DNA of 64,000 nucleotides from Pseudomonas syringae (GCF_001698815.1 NZ_LGSI01000047.1:54532-118531), one strand, 5' to 3'; positions 1 to 10,549 are shown, counted from the stretch's first letter. The notes: generated from the sequence alone by a model not told the origin. Program-made: numbers and translations.

Positions 1-613
1 TTTCACTGGCCATCAGCTCACGACCTTCAGTGAGCACCTGATCCATCGCCGTGGAACCCACGACATGGCGCAAGGCGCTTTCTGTAGCGTGTTGCAGGCT
101 GACTTCAGGCTGGTCGACGTTCAATACGAAATCACGCAGATTGGAGATCTTGTACTGCACCGTCAGCGGCACTTCGACGATGTTCTCGTCTTCGGTCAGC
201 ATCTGGCCTTGCTTGCTGTAGGCACGTTCGCGAGTCACGTTTTCCATGTACTTGCGATCGAACGGCGGGAAGTAGATGTTCAGGCCCGACCCTACGGTTT
301 CGTAGTATTGGCCGAAACGCAGCACGACAGCCTGCTCCTGCTCATCCACGACGTAGATAGCGCTGTAGAGCCAGATCGCGACAAGCACGACCAGGCCGAT
401 GCCGAGCAGGCCTAAGCCACCACCCTTGCGTGAACTACCGCCACCGCCGTCACCACCAGTACGTTTCTTACCACCGAACAACCCATTCAGGCTTTCCTGC
501 AGCTTACGGAAGGCCTCGTCGAGATCCGGTGGCCCCTTGCGGTCGCCATTCTTGCGCTTACCACCCCAAGGATCCTGATTATTCGAGTTGCCACCCGGCT
601 CATTCCAAGCCAT
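1..613 (-). CDS. hflK: HflK, membrane protease modulator (3' part beyond left edge)
   Basis: N-terminal 204 codons of HflK; the frame is still open at base 1, so the C-terminus is missing. HflK and HflC form a SPFH/prohibitin-like complex in the inner membrane that surrounds and modulates the FtsH protease. The start is the ATG at 613, giving MAWNEPGGNS. A Gly/Lys-rich cytoplasmic leader is followed by one membrane segment (about residues 65-85, LGLLGIGLVVLVAIWLYSA) and then the SPFH domain opening with VDEQEQAVVLRFG. It lies downstream of hfq and hflX in the same direction, the usual hfq-hflX-hflK-hflC order. Confidence 0.95.
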   Translation of the reverse strand, partial: MAWNEPGGNSNNQDPWGGKRKNGDRKGPPDLDEAFRKLQESLNGLFGGKKRTGGDGGGGSSRKGGGLGLLGIGLVVLVAIWLYSAIYVVDEQEQAVVLRFGQYYETVGSGLNIYFPPFDRKYMENVTRERAYSKQGQMLTEDENIVEVPLTVQYKISNLRDFVLNVDQPEVSLQHATESALRHVVGSTAMDQVLTEGRELMASE

Positions 614-709
614 AGCGCTCTCCATCTGATAAAGCAAAGACGCGCCCACGGCGCGCCGACCAATGCTACAGAATGCCCGGGAAACCCGTACAACGGCTTT
701 CCCACGCTT

Positions 710-2011
710 TTATTGCAAAGTGTGTTGCTCGATGAATTCCAGCGGCTGCAGTCCTTCGCGACTCACCAGGCGATTGAATTCAACTCGCGGCAAACGTACG
801 GCTAACAAGCTGCCGCCTTCATCGTCATGCTCTTCGCTTTGTACTGCACCCAATTCGAAGAATTGAGCGCGCAGTCGAGCAAAACGCTGAGGCAAGCGCA
901 AGGTGCCGACAAACAAATCGTCACCCAGCAGTTCGGCTACGGCCTGTTTGAGCAGGTCCAGCCCACGACCGTCACGGGCAGACAACCAGACACGTTGCGG
1001 TTTGCCATCGGCATCGCGCTGTATCTGGGGTTCAACCCCTTCGAGCAGATCGAGTTTGTTATACACCTCAAGTATCGGCAAGCCCTCGGCCCCGATCTCT
1101 CCCAGCACCGCCATCACCTGTTCAATCTGCGCCATGCGCTCAGGTTCATGGGAATCGATGACGTGCAGCAGCAGATCGGAGTTGCTTGATTCTTCGAGGG
1201 TTGCGCGAAACGCTTCGACCAGCTTGTGTGGCAAGTGGCGAATGAAGCCCACGGTATCGGCCAGCACGATTGGCCCCAGGTCGTCGAGTTGCAGACGGCG
1301 CAGGGTCGGATCGAGCGTGGCGAACAGTTGGTCGGCGGCGAATACGTCGGAATCGGTGACCGCATTGAACAGCGTCGATTTGCCGGCGTTGGTATAGCCC
1401 ACCAGTGAAACCGAAGGTATGTCGGCGCGCTTGCGCCCGCGACGAGCCTGCTCACGCTGGCTGCGGACCTTTTCCAGACGACTCTTGATTTGCCGCAGAC
1501 GCACCCGCAGCAGACGGCGGTCGGTTTCCAGCTGGGTTTCACCCGGACCGCGCATGCCAATGCCGCCGCCCTGTCGCTCAAGGTGAGTCCAGCCGCGAAC
1601 CAGTCGCGTACTCATGTGCTCGAGCTGTGCCAGCTCGACTTGCAACTTGCCTTCATGAGTGCGCGCGCGCTGCGCGAAGATATCCAGGATCAATCCCGTG
1701 CGATCAAGCACGCGACACTCGAAGACTTTCTCGAGGTTGCGCTCCTGACTGGGCGTGAGGATGTGATTGAAGATGACGATATCTATTTTTTCGGCTTTGA
1801 CCTGGTCGCGAAGTTCTTCGACCTTGCCGCTGCCAATCAGATATTTGGCCGATGGCCGATGACGCGGCACGTTAACGAACGCGACGGTATCGGCGCCAGC
1901 CGATATGGCCAACTCCTGAAACTCCTGCGGATCTTCGCGCGCCTCAGGGTCCTGACCATCCAAGTGAACGAGGATTGCCCGCTCACCACCACTGTGGCGC
2001 TCAAAGAACAA
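710..2011 (-). CDS. hflX: HflX, ribosome-associated GTPase
   Basis: Translation-factor GTPase that binds the 50S subunit and splits stalled or stress-inactivated 70S ribosomes. The 433-aa length is normal. An N-terminal HflX domain (about 1-190, with the family signature GGGIGMRGPGETQLE near 148-162) precedes a G domain: G1 GYTNAGKST at about 205-213, DTVGF (G3) and NKLDL (G4). The start is a TTG at 2011 (LFFERHSGG, read as Met), supported by AGGAG about 8 nt upstream; no in-frame ATG fits the family N-terminus. It begins 12 nt after the hfq stop and is probably cotranscribed with hfq and hflK. Confidence 0.96.
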   Translation of the reverse strand: MFFERHSGGERAILVHLDGQDPEAREDPQEFQELAISAGADTVAFVNVPRHRPSAKYLIGSGKVEELRDQVKAEKIDIVIFNHILTPSQERNLEKVFECRVLDRTGLILDIFAQRARTHEGKLQVELAQLEHMSTRLVRGWTHLERQGGGIGMRGPGETQLETDRRLLRVRLRQIKSRLEKVRSQREQARRGRKRADIPSVSLVGYTNAGKSTLFNAVTDSDVFAADQLFATLDPTLRRLQLDDLGPIVLADTVGFIRHLPHKLVEAFRATLEESSNSDLLLHVIDSHEPERMAQIEQVMAVLGEIGAEGLPILEVYNKLDLLEGVEPQIQRDADGKPQRVWLSARDGRGLDLLKQAVAELLGDDLFVGTLRLPQRFARLRAQFFELGAVQSEEHDDEGGSLLAVRLPRVEFNRLVSREGLQPLEFIEQHTLQ

Positions 2012-2023
2012 AGCAGACTCCTA

Positions 2024-2284
2024 TCAGGCGTTACCTGGCTCAGCGTCGCCCTGTTCGGATTCGGCGGCGCTAGGCAGACGAATGGGACGAACCGGTACAA
2101 CGGTAGAGATGGCGTGCTTGTAAACCATTTGGCTGACAGTGTTTTTCAGCAAAATAACGAACTGGTCGAAAGACTCGATCGTGCCTTGCAGCTTGATACC
2201 GTTTACCAGATAGATCGAAACCCCAACCTTTTCTTTACGTAAAGTGTTCAGGTAAGGGTCTTGTAGCGAATGCCCTTTTGACAT
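2024..2284 (-). CDS. hfq: Hfq, RNA chaperone
   Basis: Sm-like hexameric RNA chaperone that pairs small RNAs with mRNAs and controls translation and decay. It is 86 aa, starting [13 protein letters not shown], with Sm1 ([20 protein letters not shown]) and Sm2 (KHAISTVVP) motifs and a short acidic tail typical of Pseudomonas. The ATG at 2284 is preceded by a strong AAAGGAGTG ribosome-binding site; upstream in-frame starts would add about 19 residues foreign to the family. miaA lies 87 bp upstream and hflX 12 bp downstream, the conserved miaA-hfq-hflX arrangement. Confidence 0.98.
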   Translation of the reverse strand: MSKGHSLQDPYLNTLRKEKVGVSIYLVNGIKLQGTIESFDQFVILLKNTVSQMVYKHAISTVVPVRPIRLPSAAESEQGDAEPGNA

Positions 2285-2371
2285 GTGCCGCACTCCTTTA
2301 AGGATCAATAATAATTCGAATTCAATGGGCTTTACCGCCACCCCCCAAGGATAGACGGCTATTACAAGGAC

Positions 2372-3343
2372 TCAGCTCAATATGGAGACCGAGCCCAGGT
2401 ATTTCAAGGCACGTGGCAGATTGTCGCAAGCCAGGCTGTCCAACCAGTGTAAATCTTCCCAACTGCGCAACCAGGTGAACTGCCGTTTGGCCAGTTGACG
2501 CGTGGCAATGATGCCCCGCTCCTGCATTTCAGACCATGTCAGTTTTCCATCCAGATGATCCCAGACCTGGCGATAACCAACGGCTCTGATCGATGGCAAC
2601 CCCGAATGCAGGTCGCCTCGTGAACGCAATGCCAGCACCTCATCCAGAAATCCCTGGTCCAGCATGTGTGAAAAACGTAACGCAATACGGTCATGCAACA
2701 CCTTGCGATCTGCCGGAGCAATAGCCAGGTTCGCGACAGTATAGGGCAATTGCCGACGTCCCGAAGCCGCTGCGTCGGTACTTTGCGCAGTTTGTTGCTC
2801 GCGGAGTGCAGTCATGCTCAAACCGCTGACCCGATAAACTTCCAGCGCGCGTATCAACCGTTGCGGATCATTGGGATGGATTCGCGCCGCTGACACCGGG
2901 TCGACAGCCGCCAGATCATCATGCAACGCCTGCCAACCATGGACCGCTGCCCGGGCTTCAAGTTGCGCCCTGACCTCGGCATCGGCCGCTGGCATATCAG
3001 CCAGCCCGTCCATCAGAGCCTTGAAATACAACATCGTGCCACCCACCAGCAAAGGAATATTTCCCCGTGCGGTGATTTCCGCCATGGCCGCCAGTGCATC
3101 GGTACGAAAATCCGCTGCCGAATAGCTTTGCGCCGGGTCGAGAATATCCACCAGACGATGGGGAAACTCGGCCAATTGTGCTTTTGATGGCTTGGCCGTG
3201 CCAATGTCCATGCCGCGATAGACCAGTGCCGAGTCGACACTGATCAGCTCGCAAGGCAGGATCTTGCTGAGTTCGATAGCCAGATCAGTCTTGCCCGAGG
3301 CCGTGGGGCCCATGAGAAAGATGGCGGGAGGTAAAGCGCTCAT
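2372..3343 (-). CDS. miaA: MiaA, tRNA dimethylallyltransferase
   Basis: Transfers the dimethylallyl group from DMAPP to N6 of A37 in tRNAs reading UNN codons, the first step of ms2i6A synthesis. The 323-aa length is normal. A P-loop [11 protein letters not shown] sits at about 12-22, followed by the substrate-binding stretch [16 protein letters not shown] and the family motif [15 protein letters not shown]. The ATG at 3343 directly abuts the mutL stop codon (TGA 3346-3344), so the genes are translationally linked. Confidence 0.97.
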   Translation of the reverse strand: MSALPPAIFLMGPTASGKTDLAIELSKILPCELISVDSALVYRGMDIGTAKPSKAQLAEFPHRLVDILDPAQSYSAADFRTDALAAMAEITARGNIPLLVGGTMLYFKALMDGLADMPAADAEVRAQLEARAAVHGWQALHDDLAAVDPVSAARIHPNDPQRLIRALEVYRVSGLSMTALREQQTAQSTDAAASGRRQLPYTVANLAIAPADRKVLHDRIALRFSHMLDQGFLDEVLALRSRGDLHSGLPSIRAVGYRQVWDHLDGKLTWSEMQERGIIATRQLAKRQFTWLRSWEDLHWLDSLACDNLPRALKYLGSVSILS

Positions 3344-5299
3344 TCAACGACCGCGCAAAAAGAGTTTGTCCAGATCGTCCAGACCCATTTGGGTCCACGT
3401 CGGCCGACCGTGGTTGCATTGACCGCTGCGCTCGGTGTTTTCCATGTCACGCAGCAGACCGTTCATTTCCGGGATCGCCAGACGCCGATTGGCGCGAATC
3501 GCGCCATGACAGGCCATGGTACCCAGCAGCTCGTTCATGTGTGCCTGAACACGGTCGCTGGTGCCGTATTCCATCAAATCCGCCAACACGTCGCTGACCA
3601 GCCGATTGGCTTCGGCTTGCTTGAGTAGTGCAGGAATTTGCCGGATCGCCAGGGTTTCCGGGCCAAGACGCTGCAATTCGAAGCCCAGGCGCTGGAACGT
3701 CTCGATATGTTCTTCGGCACAATCCGCTTCGCGCTGGCTGACGGCGATGGATTCCGGGACCAGCAATGGCTGCCCGCTCAAGCCTTCGCTGGCCATGGCG
3801 ATCTTCAGGCGTTCGTACATGATTCGCTCGTGGGCCGCATGCATATCCACCAGCACCAGGCCAAGCGCGTTCTCGGCAAGGATATAAATCCCCTTGAGCT
3901 GCGCCAGCGCATAGCCCAACGGCGGGATATCGCCCTGGGTTTCCGGCAGTGAGACAGCTGCTGCGCCCGGCAGTGGCGCGAAAAACTCGCGATACGCGCT
4001 TTGCGCTTCGGCGGCGGGCAAGGTTGCGCCAGGCCGTGGCGTGTACTGATATTGATAACCCGCGCCCGCCCCGGAACCGGCCGGTCGCGCATAGGGCTCG
4101 CCTTGCGGCTGTTCCAGCAGATTATTGGCCAGGCGCATTTCGCCCTGAGGGCCGAATTCGCCGGCTTCCGGGCCAGTCGGACGCTCGATGGCGGTGACAG
4201 GCGCGGAGCCGGACACTTGATCTTCCGGGCGCACATCACCCAAGGCGCGATGCAAGGTGCCATACAAAAAGTCATGGACCATGCGCCCGTCACGGAAGCG
4301 CACTTCGTGCTTGGTCGGGTGCACGTTGACGTCGACGACCGCCGGATCCACTTCGAAAAACAGCACGAAGGTCGGATGGCGGCCATTGAACAGCACATCG
4401 CGATACGCCTGACGCACCGCGTGGGCCACCAGTTTGTCGCGCACCGCGCGGCCATTCACGTAGAAATATTGCAGATCCGCCTGGCTGCGCGAGAACGTCG
4501 GCAGACCAACCCAGCCCCACAAGTGCAAACCGTTGCGCTCGATCTCGATAGGCAGTGCCTGCTCCAGAAAACCTGGGCCGCAGATCGCTGCGACGCGTCT
4601 GGCCCGGGCGTTGTCATCATGGGCTTCGTGCAGACTGAGAATCGTCTTGCCGTTGTGGCGCAGGTGGAAAGCCACGTCGAAACGGGCCAGCGCCATGCGT
4701 TTGATGACTTCCTGCAGGTGATCGAATTCGGTTTTCTCGGCCTTGAGAAACTTGCGCCGCGCCGGGGTGTTGAAAAACAGGTCCCGGACTTCAACCGAGG
4801 TGCCCACCGGATGCGCCGCAGGCTGTACTCGCGAGGCCATGTCGCGGCCTTCGGTTTCCACTTGCCAGGCTTGATCGGCATCACGGGTGCGCGAGGTCAG
4901 GGTCAGGCGGGCGACCGAACTGATCGACGCCAGCGCTTCGCCGCGAAAACCGAGGCTCATTACCCGCTCAAGGTCTTCCAGGTCACGAATCTTGCTGGTC
5001 GCATGCCGGGCCAGGGCTAACGGCAGATCGTCGGAAGAAATCCCGCTGCCATCGTCACGCACCCGCAGCAGCTTGATCCCGGCCTGTTCAACATCGACAT
5101 CAATGCGTTTGGCGCCGGAGTCCAGACTGTTTTCCAGCAGCTCCTTGATGACTGAAGCCGGTCGCTCGACCACTTCGCCCGCAGCGATCTGGTTAGCCAG
5201 TCGCGGACTGAGCAGTTCGATGCGCGCAGCGCTGAGCGAGACGTTGGCGGTATCGGTGCTGACGTCCGTTTCAATGCTGTCGACGAGAAGGTCGGTCAT
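3344..5299 (-). CDS. mutL: MutL, DNA mismatch repair protein
   Basis: GHKL-type ATPase that links MutS mismatch recognition to strand removal. 651 aa. The N-terminal ATPase has [34 protein letters not shown] and [10 protein letters not shown] with GFRGEAL. A Pro/Ala-rich linker (about 370-450) leads to the C-terminal dimerisation domain. That domain contains [12 protein letters not shown], a good match to the metal-dependent endonuclease motif DQHA(x2)E(x4)E, as expected in a bacterium with no MutH; that the nuclease is active is inferred. The 20 residues before the conserved core are variable, so the exact start is less certain. The start overlaps the amiB stop (ATGA at 5299-5296). Confidence 0.97.
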   Translation of the reverse strand: MTDLLVDSIETDVSTDTANVSLSAARIELLSPRLANQIAAGEVVERPASVIKELLENSLDSGAKRIDVDVEQAGIKLLRVRDDGSGISSDDLPLALARHATSKIRDLEDLERVMSLGFRGEALASISSVARLTLTSRTRDADQAWQVETEGRDMASRVQPAAHPVGTSVEVRDLFFNTPARRKFLKAEKTEFDHLQEVIKRMALARFDVAFHLRHNGKTILSLHEAHDDNARARRVAAICGPGFLEQALPIEIERNGLHLWGWVGLPTFSRSQADLQYFYVNGRAVRDKLVAHAVRQAYRDVLFNGRHPTFVLFFEVDPAVVDVNVHPTKHEVRFRDGRMVHDFLYGTLHRALGDVRPEDQVSGSAPVTAIERPTGPEAGEFGPQGEMRLANNLLEQPQGEPYARPAGSGAGAGYQYQYTPRPGATLPAAEAQSAYREFFAPLPGAAAVSLPETQGDIPPLGYALAQLKGIYILAENALGLVLVDMHAAHERIMYERLKIAMASEGLSGQPLLVPESIAVSQREADCAEEHIETFQRLGFELQRLGPETLAIRQIPALLKQAEANRLVSDVLADLMEYGTSDRVQAHMNELLGTMACHGAIRANRRLAIPEMNGLLRDMENTERSGQCNHGRPTWTQMGLDDLDKLFLRGR

Positions 5300-6714
5300 G
5301 GCTGCGTGGCTACCTCTGAGTTCGGGATTTTCAGATTCTGGCCGATTCGCAACTCATCAGAACTCAAACCATTGGCATTGCGCAGCGCGCCGGTACTCAT
5401 ATCGTAGCGCGCCGCCAGCATGGCCATGGTTTCACCTGCCCGAACCACGTGATTGCGCGGGCCTTGGGCCAGCTTGCCGTTGTCGCGCAACCAGGCAATG
5501 TAAGTGCCTTGTGGCGGATTCTGCTGGAAGAACTGCCGAACCCCGGAGCTGATCGAACGCGCCAGCGCCTGCTGATGCGGCGAACCGGAAAGCTTGGCGG
5601 CTTCAGCGGTGTTAGAGATAAAGCCGGTTTCCACCAGAATCGACGGAATGTCCGGCGACTTGAGCACCATGAAGCCCGCCTGCTCGACCCGCGCCTTGTG
5701 CAGCGAGGTGACGCGCCCGATATTGGTCAGCACTTTCTGCCCGACATTAAGGCTCGATGACAACGAAGCGGTCATGGACAGGTCGAGCAATACGCCCGCC
5801 AGCATGCGGTCCTTGTCGTCCAGACTCACTGCGCCAGCGCCGCCGATCAAGTCGGAACGGTTTTCACTGTCGGCCAGCCAACGCGCGGTTTCAGAGGTTG
5901 CACCTCGTTCGGACAAGGCAAACACCGAGGCGCCGAACGCCGCCGAAGAAGGCGCGGCATCCGCGTGAATCGACACGAACAGGTCCGCGCCCTTGGCCCG
6001 CGCGATCTCGGTACGTTTGCGCAGCGGAATGAAGTAGTCGCCGGTGCGGGTCAGTTCAGCCCGGTAGCCTTTTTCGGCGCTGATCTGACGTTGTAATTCC
6101 TTGGCGATGGACAACACCACGTTTTTCTCTTTCTGCCCGGCGCCGCCCGAGGCGCCAGGGTCTTCGCCACCGTGGCCGGCATCAATCACCACCACGATGT
6201 CGCGCTTGCCGTTCGGCACCGGTGTCAGCTTGATTGCAGGTTTTGCCGGGCTGATCGGGACCGCAGGCGCGGTGTTGGCAGCTGATTCGGCCACGATAGG
6301 CGCAGGATTGGCGTCCGACGCTTCGTCAAACAGGTCGACCACCAGACGGTTGCCATACTGCTGGTTGGGCGCGAGGGTGAAGCTTTTGGGTGTCACCGCT
6401 TTCTTGAGGTCGATGACCACCCGTAAATCAGTGGGTGTGCGTTGCGCCGAGCGCATGCTGGTGATTGGCGTGTTGGCCATGGGGACGTTGAGCGGGCCAC
6501 CGAGGGTCGCTCCATTGATGTCGATCACCAGACGATCAGGGGAAGTCAGGGTAAAAACGCTGTGTTGAACAGGACCGGAAAGATCGAAAACCAGTCGTGT
6601 GTTATCCGGTGCGCGCCATAAGCGGACACTTCGTACTTGTGTTTCGGCCAGCGCATTGACAGACAAGGCCGTCAATAGCAGACCCACTACAGTAACCAGC
6701 GCGCGCATGCGCAT
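5296..6714 (-). CDS. amiB: AmiB-type N-acetylmuramoyl-L-alanine amidase
   Basis: Periplasmic zinc amidase that cleaves septal peptidoglycan during daughter-cell separation. With the start at 6714 ([13 protein letters not shown]) it has 472 aa: signal peptide ending near ALA, AMIN domain (about 25-125, septal targeting), a linker, Amidase_3 domain ([17 protein letters not shown] near 180, [15 protein letters not shown]) and a C-terminal LysM repeat ([16 protein letters not shown], near 420-465). An ATG at 6726, 2 nt after the tsaE stop, is an alternative start; 6714 has a better-placed purine-rich GGGGTTAGG. Confidence 0.94.
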   Translation of the reverse strand: MRMRALVTVVGLLLTALSVNALAETQVRSVRLWRAPDNTRLVFDLSGPVQHSVFTLTSPDRLVIDINGATLGGPLNVPMANTPITSMRSAQRTPTDLRVVIDLKKAVTPKSFTLAPNQQYGNRLVVDLFDEASDANPAPIVAESAANTAPAVPISPAKPAIKLTPVPNGKRDIVVVIDAGHGGEDPGASGGAGQKEKNVVLSIAKELQRQISAEKGYRAELTRTGDYFIPLRKRTEIARAKGADLFVSIHADAAPSSAAFGASVFALSERGATSETARWLADSENRSDLIGGAGAVSLDDKDRMLAGVLLDLSMTASLSSSLNVGQKVLTNIGRVTSLHKARVEQAGFMVLKSPDIPSILVETGFISNTAEAAKLSGSPHQQALARSISSGVRQFFQQNPPQGTYIAWLRDNGKLAQGPRNHVVRAGETMAMLAARYDMSTGALRNANGLSSDELRIGQNLKIPNSEVATQP

Positions 6715-6728
6715 ACCTAACCCCATAT

Positions 6729-7199
6729 CTATTTGAATTCCAAAGCCAAAGCGGCACACCAGGTCTCGCCACGCGAGCCACCGGGGCTCAAAGTCAGGGA
6801 TCGACCTTCCGCATGCGCGCCAATGGTAATGGTCAGGTCAGGCTTTGGCAAAAAGCCTGCACCGCGCTGGGGCCATTCGATCAGACAAAGCGCATCGTCT
6901 TCGAAGTAATCGCGTATCCCCAGGTACTCCAGCTCCTCTGGATCGACCAGCCGATAGAGGTCGAAATGGAACGCGCGGATCGAACCGATTTCGTAGGGTT
7001 CAACCAGCGTGAAGGTAGGACTTTTGACCGCCCCCACATGCCCCAAACCACGAATGATGCCCCGCGACAGCGTGGTTTTTCCGGCGCCCAGATCACCTTC
7101 CAGAAAGATCAGGCCAACACCTTGCGTGACCTTGGCAATGCGCGTTCCGAGATCGGTCATGGCCTCTTCGCCTGCGACGTTCAGCGTTAGTGCAGACAC
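6729..7199 (-). CDS. tsaE: TsaE, ATPase for tRNA t6A synthesis
   Basis: Small ATPase that works with TsaB and TsaD in adding threonylcarbamoyl to A37 of ANN-decoding tRNAs. 156 aa, with Walker A GDLGAGKTTLSRG at about 35-47, the family motif SPTFTLVEPYE, and FDLYRL with the Walker-B-like region. The start is a GTG at 7199 (read MSALTLNVAGEEAM), lying inside the 3' end of nnr with a 13-bp overlap. It is followed within a few bases by amiB. Confidence 0.95.
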   Translation of the reverse strand: MSALTLNVAGEEAMTDLGTRIAKVTQGVGLIFLEGDLGAGKTTLSRGIIRGLGHVGAVKSPTFTLVEPYEIGSIRAFHFDLYRLVDPEELEYLGIRDYFEDDALCLIEWPQRGAGFLPKPDLTITIGAHAEGRSLTLSPGGSRGETWCAALALEFK

Positions 7200-8683
7200 G
7201 GTTGTTGCTCCTCCAATAACAGACGAATGGCTGGGATGACATCACTGGCCGCCAGCCCACGGCCGATCTTGCCGACCTGTTCGCCAGCACTGGCGTGCAG
7301 CCATACGCCAAGGCATGCCGCGTCGAACGGTTTCATTTTTTGCGCCATCAGCGCGCCGATCAGTCCGGCCAGCACGTCGCCCAGCCCACCAGTCGCCATG
7401 GCGGGATGGCCGCGATCACATAAGGCTAGCGTGCCATCGGTATCCGCGATCAGGCTGCCGGTGCCTTTGAGGACACATACTGAATTGAATTTTTTTGCCA
7501 GCGCGCGCGCAGCTGCGGGGCGATCCGCCTGAACGTCCTTGGTGCTGATGCCCAGCAATCGCGCGGCTTCGCCGGGATGCGGGGTGATGATGCTGTCTAT
7601 CGGCAAACTCGCCAGACCTTCGGCCAATTGATTGAGCGCATCGGCATCCCAGACTTGCGGCAGATCGGCGCTGGCAGCCGCCGACAGCAGACTGCGCCCC
7701 CAACTGGCCTTGCCCAGGCCAGGACCGATCACCAGCACGCTGGCCGGTTCGATCAAGGCGCGCAGTTGATTGGCAGAACTGATGCCCGCGCTCATAACCT
7801 CGGGGAAACGCGCCAAAGCAGCGGGAACATGCTCGGCGCGGGTCGCCAGCGTGACCATGCCCGCGCCGCTGCGCAGAGCGCTTTCTGCCGATAACAGCGC
7901 CGCGCCGCCAAAACCGTGGTCACCGCCGATCACCAGGACCCGACCGTACTGACCTTTATGAGCAGTGCGCGGACGTGGCGCGAGGTGCGGCAGGTTCGAG
8001 CTGTTCAGGCGAGTGGCGCTGGTCGGCAACTGCGCGACAATAGCCGGGTCGGCCTGTAGATCATCGAATACCAGCTCACCAACCAGATCCGCCGCATCGC
8101 CAGTAAAAAGCCCCAGTTTCAGACCAATGAAGGTCACCGTCAGGTCGGCGCGTACGGCAATCCCGAGGATTCGCCCGGTATCAGCGCTGAGCCCGGACGG
8201 AATATCCACGGCGGCAACCGGTGCGCTACAGGCATTGATGGCTTCGATGGCTTCAAGATAGGGCTGACGCACATCACCGCTCAATCCGGTACCGAGCAGC
8301 GCATCCAGCACGATGCCGGTCAACGGTTGCCCGGCCCACGGCTCGACCTGCACGCCATGCGAGACGGCTTCAGCATGGGCTGCAGCCGCATCGCCAGCCA
8401 GCGCGCCAACATCGCCGACCGCCAACACTTGAACCTGCCAGCCAGCCTTGAGCGCCAATGACGCAATCAGATAGCCATCCCCGGCGTTGTTGCCGCGTCC
8501 GGCCAGCACGGTCAATGTGCCCGCATCCGGCCAGCGCCGACGCACCGCACGCCAAGTGGCGTGGGCGGCGCGCTGCATCAATTCCATGCCCGGCGTACCG
8601 GCGGAAATCAGCCGGGCATCGAGGTCGCGGACCTGTGCAGCGTCATACAGCGCGTCCGGTAATTGCGGTTTAGTGTCGACCAT
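7187..8683 (-). CDS. nnr: Bifunctional NAD(P)H-hydrate epimerase / ADP-dependent dehydratase
   Basis: Metabolite-repair enzyme that restores hydrated NAD(P)H. The N-terminal YjeF_N epimerase domain (about 1-215, with GMELMQRAAHATW and LAGRGNNAGDGYLIA) interconverts the R and S hydrates; the C-terminal ribokinase-like domain (about 230-490, VIGGDHGFGGAALLSAESAL, TPHPGEAARLLG, GGLGDVLAGLIGALM) is the ADP-dependent dehydratase. The ATG at 8683 (MVDTKPQLPDAL) gives 498 aa; an upstream in-frame start would add 13 residues with no family support. It overlaps tsaE and is divergent from queG across 62 bp. Confidence 0.95.
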   Translation of the reverse strand: MVDTKPQLPDALYDAAQVRDLDARLISAGTPGMELMQRAAHATWRAVRRRWPDAGTLTVLAGRGNNAGDGYLIASLALKAGWQVQVLAVGDVGALAGDAAAAHAEAVSHGVQVEPWAGQPLTGIVLDALLGTGLSGDVRQPYLEAIEAINACSAPVAAVDIPSGLSADTGRILGIAVRADLTVTFIGLKLGLFTGDAADLVGELVFDDLQADPAIVAQLPTSATRLNSSNLPHLAPRPRTAHKGQYGRVLVIGGDHGFGGAALLSAESALRSGAGMVTLATRAEHVPAALARFPEVMSAGISSANQLRALIEPASVLVIGPGLGKASWGRSLLSAAASADLPQVWDADALNQLAEGLASLPIDSIITPHPGEAARLLGISTKDVQADRPAAARALAKKFNSVCVLKGTGSLIADTDGTLALCDRGHPAMATGGLGDVLAGLIGALMAQKMKPFDAACLGVWLHASAGEQVGKIGRGLAASDVIPAIRLLLEEQQPCLH

Positions 8684-8745
8684 GCGTCTCTGGGCTCCGA
8701 TGTCTGGCAGAATTATACGCACCTCCGCCCGGTTTCTCTCTGCGC

Positions 8746-9825
8746 ATGCCTGCTATTACTGTAGATCCACTCAACACTGCCGATTTGACCACCCTTGCCC
8801 AGTCGATCAAGGAGTGGGGCCGCGAGCTGGGTTTTCAGCAGGTCGGTATTTCCGGGCTGGACCTTGCCGAGCATGAGCAGCATCTGCAGCGCTGGCTCGA
8901 CGCGGGCTATCACGGCGAGATGGACTATATGGCAGCGCACGGCAGCAAACGTTCGCACCCGGACGAGTTAGTGCCCGGAACGCTGCGCGTGGTTTCGCTG
9001 CGCATGGATTATCTCCCCGGCGATACCGAAATGACCCAGCGTCTGGCAGAACCGGAAAAAGCCTACGTGTCGCGCTATGCGTTGGGGCGCGATTACCACA
9101 AGCTGATCCGCAAGCGCGTGCAGCAACTGGCCGAACGCATTCAGAAAGACATCGGCCCGTTTGGCTTTCGCGCCTTCGTCGACAGCGCGCCGGTCCTGGA
9201 AAAAGCCATTGCCGAACAGGCCGGGCTGGGCTGGATCGGCAAGAACACCCTGGTGCTGAATCGCAAGGCCGGCAGCTTTTTCTTCCTCAGCGAGCTGTTT
9301 GTCGATCTGCCGCTGCCGGTTGATCCGCCCCACTCAACCGAACACTGCGGGCGCTGCACGGCGTGCCTGGACATTTGCCCCACCGCTGCTTTCGTTGGGC
9401 CGTACGTGCTGGATGCCCGACGCTGCATTTCCTACCTGACTATTGAATTGAAGACGGCAATCCCGGAAGAGCTGCGGCCGCTGATCGGCAATCGGGTGTT
9501 CGGCTGCGATGACTGCCAGATCGTCTGCCCGTGGAACCGCTTCGCCCGCCCTACGGACCAGAGCGACTTTCAGCCCCGCCACAACCTGGACAACGCCGGG
9601 CTGGCCGAGCTGTTCATGTGGGATGAAGAAAAATTTCTCAGCAACACCGAAGGCTCGCCGCTCCGGCGCGCGGGTTATGAACGCTGGTTGCGCAATCTGG
9701 CGGTCGGCCTGGGCAACGCGCCATCAACGATTCCGGTATTGCAGGCACTGGAAGCCCGCCGGGAATATCCGTCGGAACTGGTGCGCGAGCATGTGGAGTG
9801 GGCGCTGAAGCAGCATGGTTACTGA
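8746..9825 (+). CDS. queG: QueG, epoxyqueuosine reductase
   Basis: Cobalamin- and iron-sulfur-dependent enzyme that reduces epoxyqueuosine to queuosine at tRNA position 34. 359 aa. The N-terminal catalytic domain carries GHPDELV-type and DSAPVLEKAIAEQAGLGWIGK signatures (cobalamin/substrate binding, about 145-170). Two 4Fe-4S clusters follow: CGRCTACLDICP (about 200-211) and CDDCQIVCPWNRF (about 252-264). The C-terminal HEAT-like tail is present. Its promoter must lie in the 62 bp shared with divergent nnr. Confidence 0.97.
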   Translation: MPAITVDPLNTADLTTLAQSIKEWGRELGFQQVGISGLDLAEHEQHLQRWLDAGYHGEMDYMAAHGSKRSHPDELVPGTLRVVSLRMDYLPGDTEMTQRLAEPEKAYVSRYALGRDYHKLIRKRVQQLAERIQKDIGPFGFRAFVDSAPVLEKAIAEQAGLGWIGKNTLVLNRKAGSFFFLSELFVDLPLPVDPPHSTEHCGRCTACLDICPTAAFVGPYVLDARRCISYLTIELKTAIPEELRPLIGNRVFGCDDCQIVCPWNRFARPTDQSDFQPRHNLDNAGLAELFMWDEEKFLSNTEGSPLRRAGYERWLRNLAVGLGNAPSTIPVLQALEARREYPSELVREHVEWALKQHGY

Positions 9826-9836
9826 GCTTTTGATCT

Positions 9837-9925
9837 GTTGGAGCGAGGCTTGCCCGCGAATCGGAATTTCCGTCGACATATTTGTCGCCTGAAATGACGC
9901 CTTCGCGGGCAAGCCTCGCTCCAAC
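9837..9925. repeat. REPIN (two inverted REP arms)
   Basis: Exact 24-bp inverted arms (GTTGGAGCGAGGCTTGCCCG plus CGAA) at 9837-9860 and 9902-9925, separated by 41 bp. This is the classic Pseudomonas REPIN layout: two inverted REPs that can fold as one long hairpin in single-stranded DNA or RNA. It sits between the convergent 3' ends of queG and the TRIC-family gene. The same arm type recurs at 62278-62369. Confidence 0.9.
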
Positions 9926-9937
9926 GATACCGGTGCC

Positions 9938-10549
9938 CTAATGCTCATCCTTGTAGACAAACTTCGGCATGTTCCAATTGAAGCGAATCGCCAGCAGCCG
10001 CAGCAGCAAGCCGCCAAACAGAGTGATCAGCACGCTCTGATCGGACGGCAACTGGAAGTGCTGGCACAACAGGAAGCACCACGCGGCCAGGAAAGACACG
10101 CTGGCGTATAGCTCGCGACGGAACACCAGCGGGATGTCGTTGCAGAAAATGTCGCGCAAGATGCCGCCGAACACGCCGGTAATCACACCGCACACCGACG
10201 CGACCAGCATGCCGTTGCCGGTTTCCAGTGCGGTCATGCAGCCGATCAGGGTGAAGGCCACCAAGCCCAGCGCATCGAGCACCAGAAACAACGAGCGCAA
10301 ATGGCGCATCAGCGGCGCGATGAAAATCGTCAGCAAGGCCGCAACGCTGGTCAGGATCAGGTATTCCGGGTTTTTCACCCAGGTCAGCGGGTAGTGCCCG
10401 AGCAGTACATCGCGCACCGAACCGCCGCCCAATGCCGTCACGCAAGCGATCAGCACCACGCCGAACCAGTCCATGCCACGTCGGCCTGCCGAGAGCGCGC
10501 CGGTCATGGCTTCAGCAGTAATGGCAATCAGATAGAGCATCAGCAACAT
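9938..10549 (-). CDS. TRIC-family (YicG/UPF0126) inner-membrane cation channel-like protein
   Basis: A 203-aa, very hydrophobic protein with two tandem homologous halves of about three helices each, as in the UPF0126/TRIC family of trimeric cation channels. The halves each have a Gly-rich kinked helix motif: GGGSVRDVLLGHYPLTWV (first) and GVFGGILRDIFCNDIPLVF (second). The ATG at 10549 follows AAAGGA at a good spacing; earlier in-frame starts lack family similarity. Physiological substrate unknown; some bacterial relatives have been linked to amino-acid uptake. It is a single gene, convergent with queG. Confidence 0.88.
   Translation of the reverse strand: MLLMLYLIAITAEAMTGALSAGRRGMDWFGVVLIACVTALGGGSVRDVLLGHYPLTWVKNPEYLILTSVAALLTIFIAPLMRHLRSLFLVLDALGLVAFTLIGCMTALETGNGMLVASVCGVITGVFGGILRDIFCNDIPLVFRRELYASVSFLAAWCFLLCQHFQLPSDQSVLITLFGGLLLRLLAIRFNWNMPKFVYKDEH

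Noticed and set aside
4001..5020. 339-codon plus-strand frame inside mutL
   Set aside because: Antisense shadow of the MutL ATPase domain.
9837..9925. CRISPR array or insertion sequence ends
   Set aside because: The repeats are paired inverted arms without regular spacers, direct repeats or any transposase gene; they fit REPINs.
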